From an uncultured Oleiphilaceae bacterium (lineage in GTDB: Bacteria; Pseudomonadota; Gammaproteobacteria; Pseudomonadales; Oleiphilaceae), in contig CAJXUY010000003.1 of the NCBI GenBank assembly GCA_913060665.1, positions 1 to 64,000 on the forward strand: a stretch of DNA of 64,000 bases, in the 5' to 3' direction. The notes under the pieces are model-generated. The model worked only from the letters and a program-made list of their open reading frames with translations, had not been told where the DNA came from and searched no databases. This document shows, piece after piece, positions 53,973 through 61,612 of this stretch; position 1 is the stretch's first letter; every line of letters starts with the position of its first letter. The translations under genes were made by a program, and so were the position numbers.

Positions 53973-53996
53973 AAGGGGTCACTAATAACACCCCTT
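53973..53996 (+). terminator. Hairpin after tviB
   Basis: A 7-bp G/C-rich stem (53973-53979 with 53990-53996) and a 10-nt loop just past the tviB stop. No T run follows, so it is a weak terminator candidate. Confidence 0.4.
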
Positions 53997-54025
53997 ACCT
54001 TCCCTTTGGAAACGTAATACTTCAA

Positions 54026-54049
54026 TGTAAAGCGTCGATAAACTTTACA
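54026..54049. promoter_or_regulatory. Candidate PrsR upstream activator site
   Basis: TGTAAAG (54026-54032), 10 nt, then CTTTACA (54043-54049) form a perfect 7-bp inverted repeat. Its centre lies about 100 bp upstream of the transcription start predicted from the sigma-54 promoter, the usual place for NtrC-type activator sites. Binding by PrsR is inference from position and context. Confidence 0.5.
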
Positions 54050-54112
54050 ATCAACAAATAGCACACCCATTAAAATAGATGTATCCCACTGTTATATATA
54101 GATATTAACTAC

Positions 54113-54129
54113 TTGGCCCAAATTATGCT
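54113..54129 (+). promoter_or_regulatory. Sigma-54 promoter of the PEP-CTERM gene
   Basis: The sequence TTGGCCC, five bases, then ATGCT (54113-54129) puts GG at 54115-54116 and GC at 54127-54128, the strict -24/-12 spacing. Transcription should start near 54140, about 46 nt before the start codon. Confidence 0.8.
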
Positions 54130-54185
54130 TTTAATAAAATGTTTACTAACTATATCAACACCATAATTAAAAAGGATTTAAGGCC

Positions 54186-54920
54186 ATGAAAAGATTAGTT
54201 CTTGCTGCTGCAATCACCGCTGCTTCAGCTGCTACAAACGCTGCCGTTATCACTAACGTTGTAACAGGGACCGACGCGGAAGTACTTGCATACGGCTCTA
54301 TGTACGAGAGCTCTTTCGTTACAGCAACAAAAGAAACATTTGAAAACGGCTATACAACAGTAGTGGGCGGTGCTGACAACAGCGGCGCTACCATTAACAC
54401 ACTTGTTGGATCATTCACTTCTGTAGCGACGCCTGTACCAGGTTCGTTTGGTGAAACTCTTGCACTTGCAGATGAAAACACTGTTATTTTCACTGGCCGT
54501 AAAAACACTACAGCTGGTGGAGCTAACTTCCTAGACAGTAATGACTCTACAAAAGTTGTTTGGGAGTTAGCACTTGACCCAGTTTCTTCCTTCAGCGATA
54601 TCGGCTTTTACATGAGCGATGTAGGCGATGTGGAAGCATTTCTTAATATCGAATTTGATGACGGTTCTACTGAGTCTGTAAGCCTTTTAGGTAATGCTGC
54701 TAACGGTAACCTACAATACGTGACTGCACACTTTGACCCAGGCGTTACCTATGCACAAGTTGTTTTCAACAACTTGCTTGCAGATGGATCTTGGGCTGAC
54801 AATGACGGCTGGGGAATCGACGATATCATCGTTGGTAAAGTTCCAGAGCCAAGCAGTGTTGCTCTTTTAGGCCTTGGTCTATTAGGTGCAGGTATGGCTC
54901 GTCGTAACAAAAAAGCTTAA
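54186..54920 (+). CDS. PEP-CTERM sorting-domain protein
   Basis: A 244-residue secreted protein with a textbook signal peptide ('MKRLVLAAAITAASAATNAA') and a classical PEP-CTERM tail: 'VPEPSSVALLGLGLLGAGMA' followed by 'RRNKKA'. The body (about 200 residues) is Gly, Asn and Asp rich with 'SDIGFYMSDVGDVEAFLNIE' and 'YAQVVFNNLLADGSWADNDG', a beta-sandwich pattern seen in many PEP-CTERM proteins of unknown function. It should be exported, processed by XrtA and placed in the surface matrix. A sigma-54 promoter and a plausible activator site lie upstream, and a strong terminator follows, so it is a single-gene unit under PrsK-PrsR control (inference). Confidence 0.93.
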   Translation: MKRLVLAAAITAASAATNAAVITNVVTGTDAEVLAYGSMYESSFVTATKETFENGYTTVVGGADNSGATINTLVGSFTSVATPVPGSFGETLALADENTVIFTGRKNTTAGGANFLDSNDSTKVVWELALDPVSSFSDIGFYMSDVGDVEAFLNIEFDDGSTESVSLLGNAANGNLQYVTAHFDPGVTYAQVVFNNLLADGSWADNDGWGIDDIIVGKVPEPSSVALLGLGLLGAGMARRNKKA

Positions 54921-54943
54921 TTTTGCATTAGCACATTAAGTTG

Positions 54944-54977
54944 AAAAAAACCCTGACACTTAGTTGGGGTTTTTTTT
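54944..54977. terminator. Intrinsic terminator, A-tract/T-tract type
   Basis: A run of seven A, CCC, a 13-nt loop, GGG and a run of eight T (54944-54977). It terminates the PEP-CTERM transcript and, on the other strand, could also serve the murB operon that ends at 55034. Confidence 0.8.
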
Positions 54978-55033
54978 ATACCTACAATAAGTTTCTTTGC
55001 CTTCAGCTCAGTTAGAACAAAGAGACCTTTTAA

Positions 55034-56044
55034 TCAGAGCACTACCGGCTCAACCTCTAACGCAACTCCATACTTATCTAATATCGATACTTTTACCTGC
55101 TCGGCTAAGCCAAGAATATCTTCAGACCGCCCCTGATTATGGTTGACTAGCACCAAGGCCTGCTTGTCATGCACACCAACCCTTTCATCACGATACCCTT
55201 TCCACCCCGCTTCCTGAATAAGCCAGCCAGCGGCCAGCTTGTATGTATCCTCATCAACCTTATAGCTGATAACATTTGGGAATTCCGCCTGTAAAGCGAG
55301 CAGCTTTTCACGATTTACAATCGGGTTTTTAAAAAAACTCCCAGCATTAGGCGTTTCAGACACATCTGGCAATTTACTTTTTCTAGCTTCAATGACTGCA
55401 TGACTAACACTTAAGGCCGTCATCTCACTCTCACCTAGCCTACCTGCGATATCACCATAGCCGGTTTTGAGTGGCGAGTGTTTATTAAGCCTAACCTTCA
55501 CAGAGGTAATAATATATCGTCGAGCATTCTTCTTAAAAAGGCTATTTCGGTATTCAAATTCCAGCTGATTATTCTTAAGGATAAATGGCGTTAAATCATC
55601 AGACGTTACATCAATAACCGATACTTCAGTTAACAAATCTTTAATCTCGACCCCATAAGCACCAATATTCTGAACCGGCGCTGCACCCACCGTCCCCGGT
55701 ATCAGAGACAAATTTTCTAACCCTGAATAGCCCTGATTTAAAGTAAACTGAACAAATTCATGCCAATTCTCTCCAGCCCCTACGACAAAGTCTGCCATGG
55801 AATCAGTTACAGTTACCATTTCGCAGCCAGGTATGGCGATATGAACCACGAAGCCATCAATAGTAGGCGGTAGTATTACATTACTTCCACCCCCTAACAC
55901 ATGAAGGTCTAAATGATTTTTTCTGGAAAATTTTATAACCTCGACCAACTGATTAACGTCACATACCTGACAATAATGCTCTGCTATTGACCGAATGTTC
56001 ATAGTATTGAGAGAGGTTAGATCTATGTTTTTTTCATACCGCAT
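55034..56044 (-). CDS. murB: UDP-N-acetylenolpyruvoylglucosamine reductase MurB
   Basis: A 336-residue type I MurB, the FAD-dependent enzyme that reduces UDP-GlcNAc-enolpyruvate to UDP-MurNAc for peptidoglycan. FAD-binding elements 'VLGGGSNVILP' and 'IPGTVGAAPVQNIGAYG' are present, as are the catalytic Ser region 'NAGSFFKNP' and the C-terminal Glu region 'LEVEPVVL'. The length is normal for E. coli-type MurB. It is the last gene of the envelope block and overlaps the phosphatase gene by 11 bp. Confidence 0.96.
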   Translation of the reverse strand: MRYEKNIDLTSLNTMNIRSIAEHYCQVCDVNQLVEVIKFSRKNHLDLHVLGGGSNVILPPTIDGFVVHIAIPGCEMVTVTDSMADFVVGAGENWHEFVQFTLNQGYSGLENLSLIPGTVGAAPVQNIGAYGVEIKDLLTEVSVIDVTSDDLTPFILKNNQLEFEYRNSLFKKNARRYIITSVKVRLNKHSPLKTGYGDIAGRLGESEMTALSVSHAVIEARKSKLPDVSETPNAGSFFKNPIVNREKLLALQAEFPNVISYKVDEDTYKLAAGWLIQEAGWKGYRDERVGVHDKQALVLVNHNQGRSEDILGLAEQVKVSILDKYGVALEVEPVVL

Positions 56045-56510
56045 GATTTAATCTAATATCTTCAAGCAGCCCATCACAAGCATCTTCAACCAAGTCCAGC
56101 ACTGTATCAAACCCTTTAGCCCCACCATAATAAGGATCAGGCACCTCGGTTGCAGTGAAATGTTCTGAGTACGCTAAAAACAGTTTAATTTTATTGCGGT
56201 TAGTCGACTCGGACAGCTCAATCAAGTTTTCAAAGTTAGACTTATCCATTGCCAGTATGTAGTCAAACGTATCAAGGTCGCGGACTTCAACTTGCCTTGC
56301 AGCAATATACGAGAGATCGACACCTCGATGCTTTGCGGCTAATTGAGACCGATTGTCAGGTGCCTTACCAACATGCCAAGCAGCGGTGCCCGCAGAGTCT
56401 ACCATTACCTTACCTGCTAACCCTTCACGCTTAACAAGTGCATCAAATACTCCATGGGCAGTCGGTGAGCGACATATATTACCCAAACAAACAAATAACA
56501 CTTTTACCAT
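56034..56510 (-). CDS. Low-molecular-weight protein-tyrosine phosphatase
   Basis: A 158-residue phosphatase with the P-loop 'VCLGNICRSPTA' (Cys8, Arg14; C-X5-R) near the N terminus and the general acid in 'VPDPYYGG'. In many gammaproteobacteria this gene lies between kdsB and murB, as here. Such enzymes can dephosphorylate BY-kinases of polysaccharide export, but the kinase-like protein of this island lacks its Tyr cluster, so its target is more likely something else. Gaps: 7 nt to kdsB, 11-bp overlap with murB. Confidence 0.93.
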   Translation of the reverse strand: MVKVLFVCLGNICRSPTAHGVFDALVKREGLAGKVMVDSAGTAAWHVGKAPDNRSQLAAKHRGVDLSYIAARQVEVRDLDTFDYILAMDKSNFENLIELSESTNRNKIKLFLAYSEHFTATEVPDPYYGGAKGFDTVLDLVEDACDGLLEDIRLNHAV

Positions 56511-56517
56511 CGGTTAA

Positions 56518-57303
56518 TTAACCTTTTGCCTCACGCTGCTGAATAATATATCTCACCCGATCAAGATCTGCTTGCGTATCTACACCGGCAGGTGGTTGCT
56601 CATCAGCGATTGAGACATGTATATTTTCACCATTCCAAAGCGCTCGTAACTGCTCGAGACACTCTGCCATCTCAAGCGGACACGGGTCCCACTTTACGTA
56701 AGCTTTTAAAAATTTAACACGGTACGCATATATTCCAATATGGCGATAGTAATTGACACCTTTTGGCATGCCTTGATCACGAATATCTGATAAATTACCG
56801 AAATGATCTCTTGTCCATGGAATAGGTGCGCGACTAAAGTAACACGCGAGCCCTCGCTCATCGAAGACCACCTTCACAACATTGGGGTTAACGACACTTT
56901 CGATATCATTAATGTCTTCACAAAGGGTCGCTATACTGGCGCCTTGCTCAGCCGCGAGGTTGTGCGCGACCTGATTGATTATGCGCGGCGGAATTAAAGG
57001 CTCATCACCCTGAACATTAACGACGATATCATCAAGATAGTACCCCAGCTGAGACACAACTTCTTCTAGCCGGTCTGTACCCGATGGGTGGTCAGGCGAT
57101 GTCATCACTACCTTAGCACCAAAGTCCTCGCAAACGCCCTTGATCCTGTCATCATCGGTCGCAATGATGACTTCCTGAGCTTCTGACAAACATGCCTGTT
57201 CGTAAACATGCTGAATCATTGGTTTACCCGCTATATCGAGCAGCGGTTTACCCGGTAGTCGACTAGACGCATAACGAGCAGGAATAACAACTGAAAATGA
57301 CAT
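56518..57303 (-). CDS. kdsB: 3-deoxy-manno-octulosonate cytidylyltransferase KdsB
   Basis: A 261-residue enzyme that makes CMP-KDO from CTP and KDO for the inner core of lipopolysaccharide. The N-terminal nucleotide-binding motif '[16 protein letters not shown]', 'NVQGDEPLI' and '[16 protein letters not shown]' are diagnostic. The length is slightly above that of E. coli KdsB (about 248). It lies 32 nt downstream of the Trm112-like gene. Confidence 0.96.
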   Translation of the reverse strand: MSFSVVIPARYASSRLPGKPLLDIAGKPMIQHVYEQACLSEAQEVIIATDDDRIKGVCEDFGAKVVMTSPDHPSGTDRLEEVVSQLGYYLDDIVVNVQGDEPLIPPRIINQVAHNLAAEQGASIATLCEDINDIESVVNPNVVKVVFDERGLACYFSRAPIPWTRDHFGNLSDIRDQGMPKGVNYYRHIGIYAYRVKFLKAYVKWDPCPLEMAECLEQLRALWNGENIHVSIADEQPPAGVDTQADLDRVRYIIQQREAKG

Positions 57304-57335
57304 ATTAGTCCCTAGTGTAAAGGTTTAAGTGTTGG

Positions 57336-57521
57336 TTAGTTACCCAATTTCTCATCAGTGGTTAATGTTCTTGCTTCTGCCTCAAGCATAACCGGTATTC
57401 CATCTCTTATCGGATAAGCGACTCCATCTGCACGACAAACTAACTCTTGTTTCTCTCTATCATAGTGAACCTCTCCTTTACACAAAGGGCACGCAAGAAT
57501 CGCTAATAATTTCTTATCCAT
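57336..57521 (-). CDS. ycaR: Trm112 family protein (YcaR-like)
   Basis: A 61-residue protein with the family pattern '[14 protein letters not shown]' and '[16 protein letters not shown]'. The second zinc-site Cys pair is reduced (one Cys in 'LVCRADG'), as in E. coli YcaR. Family members stabilise methyltransferases in other organisms; the role beside lpxK and kdsB is not settled. The ATG at 57521 has a GGAGA ribosome site; a longer start at 57551 has no support. Confidence 0.9.
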   Translation of the reverse strand: MDKKLLAILACPLCKGEVHYDREKQELVCRADGVAYPIRDGIPVMLEAEARTLTTDEKLGN

Positions 57522-57551
57522 TATTTCTCCAACGTATAATTTCCAAAACAA

Positions 57552-58601
57552 CTACTGCGCTAAAGCAGGCAACTGCTTACAAAGTTTATCAATAAACTGA
57601 TCGTCTATTTCTGCGCTCACCGGCATATACCATAAATTATCAGGCTTTGATTCGCTGAAAAGCGCTAAACATTTAACCGCGTCTTTGTGAGTCATCACCA
57701 CCGGCATACTGTTTTCAACTGCATCTCTGCTTTCAAATGTCACATCACTTCGACTAAAATCATAATGATCGGGAAAGGCATGAGGCGTAACATCAGCCCC
57801 TAAAGTCCGCAACGCTAAGAAAAAGCGATCTGGGTTACCAATCCCCGCAACAGCATGAACCGCAACCCCGCGCAACTCGCCGACAGGCCATTTACGACCA
57901 TCAAAGACATTAACCAACGCTTGAGGCGTTAACATCATTTCGAACAACGAAGGGGTTTTTTGTGCAACAGATTGGTCTAATACCTCTTTCCCTCCGTTAA
58001 TTATTACAAAGTCGACACCAGACAACCGCTTAGAAGACTCTCTTAATGGGCCTGCAGGTAATAAAAAACCGTTGCCAAGGCCGCGCTTGCCATCAATCAC
58101 ACAGATCTCGATGTCCCTTGCTAGGGCGTAGTGTTGCAACCCATCGTCACATATCACCACATTACAATCAAAATTTTCACAAAGCGTAGATGCAGCCCGA
58201 GAACGGACTGGGTCTACCGCCACAGGGCAATGGGACATTTGATATAGCATTAGCGGCTCATCGCCAACCATTTCAGCAGATGAACGCTCATCTACGATTA
58301 AGGGATAAGAATCACTTTGTCCGCCATACCCCCGGCTGACTATTCCGGGGCGATAACCTCGACGCTTGAGTTCTGACACCAAATACCCGGTCAGTGGGGA
58401 CTTACCCGTTCCCCCAACCGAGATATTTCCTACAATAATAACAGAGGCATTTACGCGTACGCTTTTAGCCCACCCTTGTTGATAGCAAAACCGCCTAATA
58501 CGGCTAATAAGCCAGAATAGAAGCGTTAATGGCAATAGCCACCAGATCCATCTTTTACCTTGATACCATGCACTGGTGACGACTTCAGATAATTGAGACA
58601 T
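57552..58601 (-). CDS. lpxK: Tetraacyldisaccharide 4'-kinase LpxK
   Basis: A 349-residue membrane-associated kinase that phosphorylates the lipid A precursor at the 4' position. An N-terminal membrane helix ('IWWLLPLTLLFWLISRI') precedes the P-loop 'VGNISVGGTGKSPLTGYL', and 'VICDDGLQHYAL' holds the catalytic Asp. It lies 3 nt downstream of msbA, as in E. coli and many relatives, and 30 nt before the Trm112-like start. Confidence 0.96.
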   Translation of the reverse strand: MSQLSEVVTSAWYQGKRWIWWLLPLTLLFWLISRIRRFCYQQGWAKSVRVNASVIIVGNISVGGTGKSPLTGYLVSELKRRGYRPGIVSRGYGGQSDSYPLIVDERSSAEMVGDEPLMLYQMSHCPVAVDPVRSRAASTLCENFDCNVVICDDGLQHYALARDIEICVIDGKRGLGNGFLLPAGPLRESSKRLSGVDFVIINGGKEVLDQSVAQKTPSLFEMMLTPQALVNVFDGRKWPVGELRGVAVHAVAGIGNPDRFFLALRTLGADVTPHAFPDHYDFSRSDVTFESRDAVENSMPVVMTHKDAVKCLALFSESKPDNLWYMPVSAEIDDQFIDKLCKQLPALAQ

Positions 58602-58604
58602 GAC

Positions 58605-60380
58605 CTATTCACTAAACTGTAAATTATGAAGCTGCGCATACAGCCCGTCTCGCTCCAATAGTTCGTCATGGGAACCCAGCTCGACTAAGTGACCATTTTC
58701 GATAACACCAATAGTATTCGCCCCTTCGATAGTGGATAACCGGTGGGCGATGACTAGCGTGGTACGGCCTTTCATTACCGTTTCTAATGCTGCCTGTATA
58801 AGCCTTTCTGAATGAGTATCTAGCGCAGAGGTGGCTTCATCCAATATTAATATCGGCGCATCTTTTAGCAATGCTCGCGCTATAGCCAAACGTTGCCTTT
58901 GTCCGCCAGATAATAAAACGCCGTTGTCACCTATTAGTGTATGTATACCGTCTGGCATTTCCTCAATAAACTCTAAGGCGTGAGCTTTTCGTGCCGCTTC
59001 GATTATTAGCGCTTCACTGGTACCCGACAGAGCACCATAGGCTATATTGTTGGCGATCGTATCATTAAATAGTGTTACATTCTGAGTAACCAACGCAATC
59101 TGATTACGTAACGACGCCAGCTGGTAATCATTAATATCAACACCATCGACGATGATACTCCCGTTGGTCGGTTCATAGAATCGGGGAAGTAAATTCGCTA
59201 ATGTAGACTTACCACTACCAGACGGCCCTACTAGAGCAATAGTTTCACCCTCTTTCGCTCGCAAGGTGATATTTTTTAACACTTCGGGTGAGCCGTCACC
59301 ATAACTAAAGCTAACGTCATTGAATGCAATATCGCCTTTTACACGCGTTGCAATAACTTGCCCACTGTCGACCTCGGTGTCTTCATCAATAATGGCAAAT
59401 AAATCCTTTGCTGCAGTCACACCGCTTTGGATCGTTGCGTTAACACTCGTTAGCTGCCGTATAGGCTTTGCCATTGTGGTCGCTGCGGCTATAAATGCGA
59501 CGAAGCCGCCAGCCGTCATATTGCCTCTTACTTCTGGTGCCAATGCCAACCAGACCAAAATAGCGATAGAAAACGATACAAGTAACTGCACGACGGGCGT
59601 ACTAAGCGCCTTTGTCAGTTCCATTTTTAGACTTTGAACCAGGTTATACTGACTAGCCTTTTCGAATCGCTCGCGCTCGTAGGTTTCACCACCAAAAATA
59701 CGTACGACTCTGTAACCACTCACCACTTCCGATGAAACATGGGTCACATCGCCCATAGAGTTCATAATTCGCTGACTAAGTTTCCTAAAGCGTTTACTAA
59801 CAACACCAATTACCAAGCCAATAACGGGCCCGATAGCTATAAAGATAAGGGTTAGCTTCCAGTTTTCATATAGCATGACCCCTAGCAACCCCAGGACAGT
59901 TAAGCCTTCGCGAACCGTAATAGTAACGGCATTTGTTGCGGCGCCCGTTACCTGCTCTACGTTAAATGTTATTTTTGAAACCAAGTGACCAGATGAACTT
60001 CCGTCAAAGAAGCGATTAGGAAGCGTTAGGATATTGTTGAATATTTCGGTTCTCAATGTATGTACAATTTGACGGCCGACTTTTGCAATATAATAACCAC
60101 CCAAAAACGTACCAACGCCCCGCAACGCAAAAATACCGACGATAAGCGCAGGTACGAATAATCGATCTTGATCCGAAGGGTTTTCAACCGCAGTTACGAC
60201 ATAGTCAAGAGATTTAGGCATCAACGCACTGGCAGCCGCATAAATGGCATTACCAATAAGACTTAAAATGAAAATACCCTTTAGCGGTTTTAGGTATACC
60301 AGAAGACGCTTATAAACCTGCCAATTTGAAGTATTGTCAGACATAGCGTTAATTGACTTTGTTATTTCTTGGCTTGACAT
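58605..60380 (-). CDS. msbA: Lipid A export ATP-binding/permease protein MsbA
   Basis: A 591-residue ABC exporter half-transporter with six membrane helices (about residues 30-320) and an ATPase domain with Walker A 'GPSGSGKSTL', the signature 'LLSGGQRQRLAIARA', Walker B 'APILILDEATSALD' and the H-loop 'IAHRLSTI'. It flips lipid A-core across the inner membrane. It lies between exbD and lpxK on the same strand, 3 nt from lpxK. A start 12 codons further in (60344) is possible but has no better ribosome site. Confidence 0.95.
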   Translation of the reverse strand: MSSQEITKSINAMSDNTSNWQVYKRLLVYLKPLKGIFILSLIGNAIYAAASALMPKSLDYVVTAVENPSDQDRLFVPALIVGIFALRGVGTFLGGYYIAKVGRQIVHTLRTEIFNNILTLPNRFFDGSSSGHLVSKITFNVEQVTGAATNAVTITVREGLTVLGLLGVMLYENWKLTLIFIAIGPVIGLVIGVVSKRFRKLSQRIMNSMGDVTHVSSEVVSGYRVVRIFGGETYERERFEKASQYNLVQSLKMELTKALSTPVVQLLVSFSIAILVWLALAPEVRGNMTAGGFVAFIAAATTMAKPIRQLTSVNATIQSGVTAAKDLFAIIDEDTEVDSGQVIATRVKGDIAFNDVSFSYGDGSPEVLKNITLRAKEGETIALVGPSGSGKSTLANLLPRFYEPTNGSIIVDGVDINDYQLASLRNQIALVTQNVTLFNDTIANNIAYGALSGTSEALIIEAARKAHALEFIEEMPDGIHTLIGDNGVLLSGGQRQRLAIARALLKDAPILILDEATSALDTHSERLIQAALETVMKGRTTLVIAHRLSTIEGANTIGVIENGHLVELGSHDELLERDGLYAQLHNLQFSE

Positions 60381-60469
60381 ATTTAACGGCTCTAAAACTT
60401 TAGCGGTTTTACAACACGCGACTGTTTATTAAATGTGCAGGGCTATAGTATACCCTCGCGGGAACGCTA

Positions 60470-60892
60470 CTAATCTGGCGAGCTAGACCGCTGAGTGGTA
60501 ATACTTAAGTGCACAAAGCCAAGTTTACCCGCAACATCCATTGCTCTTACAACATACTCATGGGGTGTTTTAGCATCCGCAGTAATGATAAACGGTAATT
60601 TCTTATCGCCACCGGATACCTTCATAACCGCCTTCTTAATCGTGTCTTCTTTGTTATTAACCAAAGGACGCTCATTAATTGAGAACTCACCCTTGTGACT
60701 GATCACCAATTCGATTTCTTTAGCTTCACTGGTACTCTTTTCACCTGCGGCTTCTGGAAGATCAATCTCGAGGTGGCTTTCTTTGGTGAACGTGGTTGAT
60801 ACCATGAAAAATATCAATAGCAAGAAAACCACATCTATCAACGGTGTTAGGTTTACCGATATTTCTTCATCGACCTGACGTTTAAATTTCAC
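60470..60892 (-). CDS. exbD: Biopolymer transport protein ExbD
   Basis: A 140-residue protein with one N-terminal membrane span ('LTPLIDVVFLLLIFFMVS'), whose Asp in 'PLIDVV' is the proton-conducting residue of the ExbD/TolR family, and a periplasmic domain. It works with ExbB to transmit proton-motive force to TonB-type partners. The gene is 5 nt from exbB. The pair precedes msbA and lpxK, an order known from Pseudomonas and Marinobacter relatives. Confidence 0.93.
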   Translation of the reverse strand: MKFKRQVDEEISVNLTPLIDVVFLLLIFFMVSTTFTKESHLEIDLPEAAGEKSTSEAKEIELVISHKGEFSINERPLVNNKEDTIKKAVMKVSGGDKKLPFIITADAKTPHEYVVRAMDVAGKLGFVHLSITTQRSSSPD

Positions 60893-60897
60893 GACGA

Positions 60898-61524
60898 TCA
60901 GACCTCATTTGAATTGATTTCACGGTCGCCATGAACCACTTCAACAAGCTTAACGGCTTCTTGTTCCATGCTGATCACGATCTCTTCAACTCTTCGTATG
61001 AAGTAGCGATGAAAAATAAGTGCTGGAATGGCCACTGCCAAGCCTGCGGCCGTTGTTATAAGCGCTTCTGAAATACCACCTGCAAGCGCAGCTGCATTAC
61101 CGGTGCCTTCTAACTGCAACTGAGCAAAAACCTTGATCATCCCGATTACAGTACCTAGAAGCCCTAATAAAGGCGTAACAGCCGCAATCGTTCCGAGTGC
61201 GGTAAGGAATCGTTCAAGTTCATGGACCACATGACTTGCTTCTTCTTCAATGCTCTCTTTCATGATATCTCGACCATGCTTGGCATTACTCAAACCGGCC
61301 GCCAGTATACGTCCAAGAGGGTTTGACTCTTTTAACGCCTTCATTTTTTTAGAGTTTAATTCTTTATTTTTAATCCAGCCCCACAACTCGGTTGCCACCT
61401 GTTTTGGTGCGACTTTACCAATTCTAAGTGTCCAAAAACGCTCAAGAATTATTGCCAGCGCTAATACAGAGCACAGCAAAATGGGGATCATGATGGCGCC
61501 ACCAGGCCTTAACAACTCAAACAC
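60898..61524 (-). CDS. exbB: Biopolymer transport protein ExbB (MotA/TolQ/ExbB family)
   Basis: A 208-residue proton-channel protein with three membrane spans: 'IMIPILLCSVLALAIILERF' at the N terminus, then 'AAVTPLLGLLGTVIGMIKVF' and 'EALITTAAGLAVAIPALIFH', the conserved MotA/TolQ/ExbB core. It partners ExbD. The gene starts 88 nt downstream of comEC on the same strand. Confidence 0.94.
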   Translation of the reverse strand: MFELLRPGGAIMIPILLCSVLALAIILERFWTLRIGKVAPKQVATELWGWIKNKELNSKKMKALKESNPLGRILAAGLSNAKHGRDIMKESIEEEASHVVHELERFLTALGTIAAVTPLLGLLGTVIGMIKVFAQLQLEGTGNAAALAGGISEALITTAAGLAVAIPALIFHRYFIRRVEEIVISMEQEAVKLVEVVHGDREINSNEV

Positions 61525-61612
61525 ACACTATCTCCCTAAAAATAAATTTGGCAGTACTTTACCATAAAGTTAATTGTTAACAGTAGCTTATTTAACACTC
61601 TGAATCCAATTT

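Noticed and set aside
55860-55880. GGCGGTAGT, similar to the ops/JUMPstart element of RfaH-controlled polysaccharide operons
   Set aside because: It lies inside the murB coding sequence, not in a leader of a glycan operon.
56034-56510. Low-molecular-weight phosphatase as the dedicated partner of the island's BY-kinase
   Set aside because: It belongs to the conserved kdsB-murB block, and the kinase-like protein lacks the tyrosine cluster it would act on.
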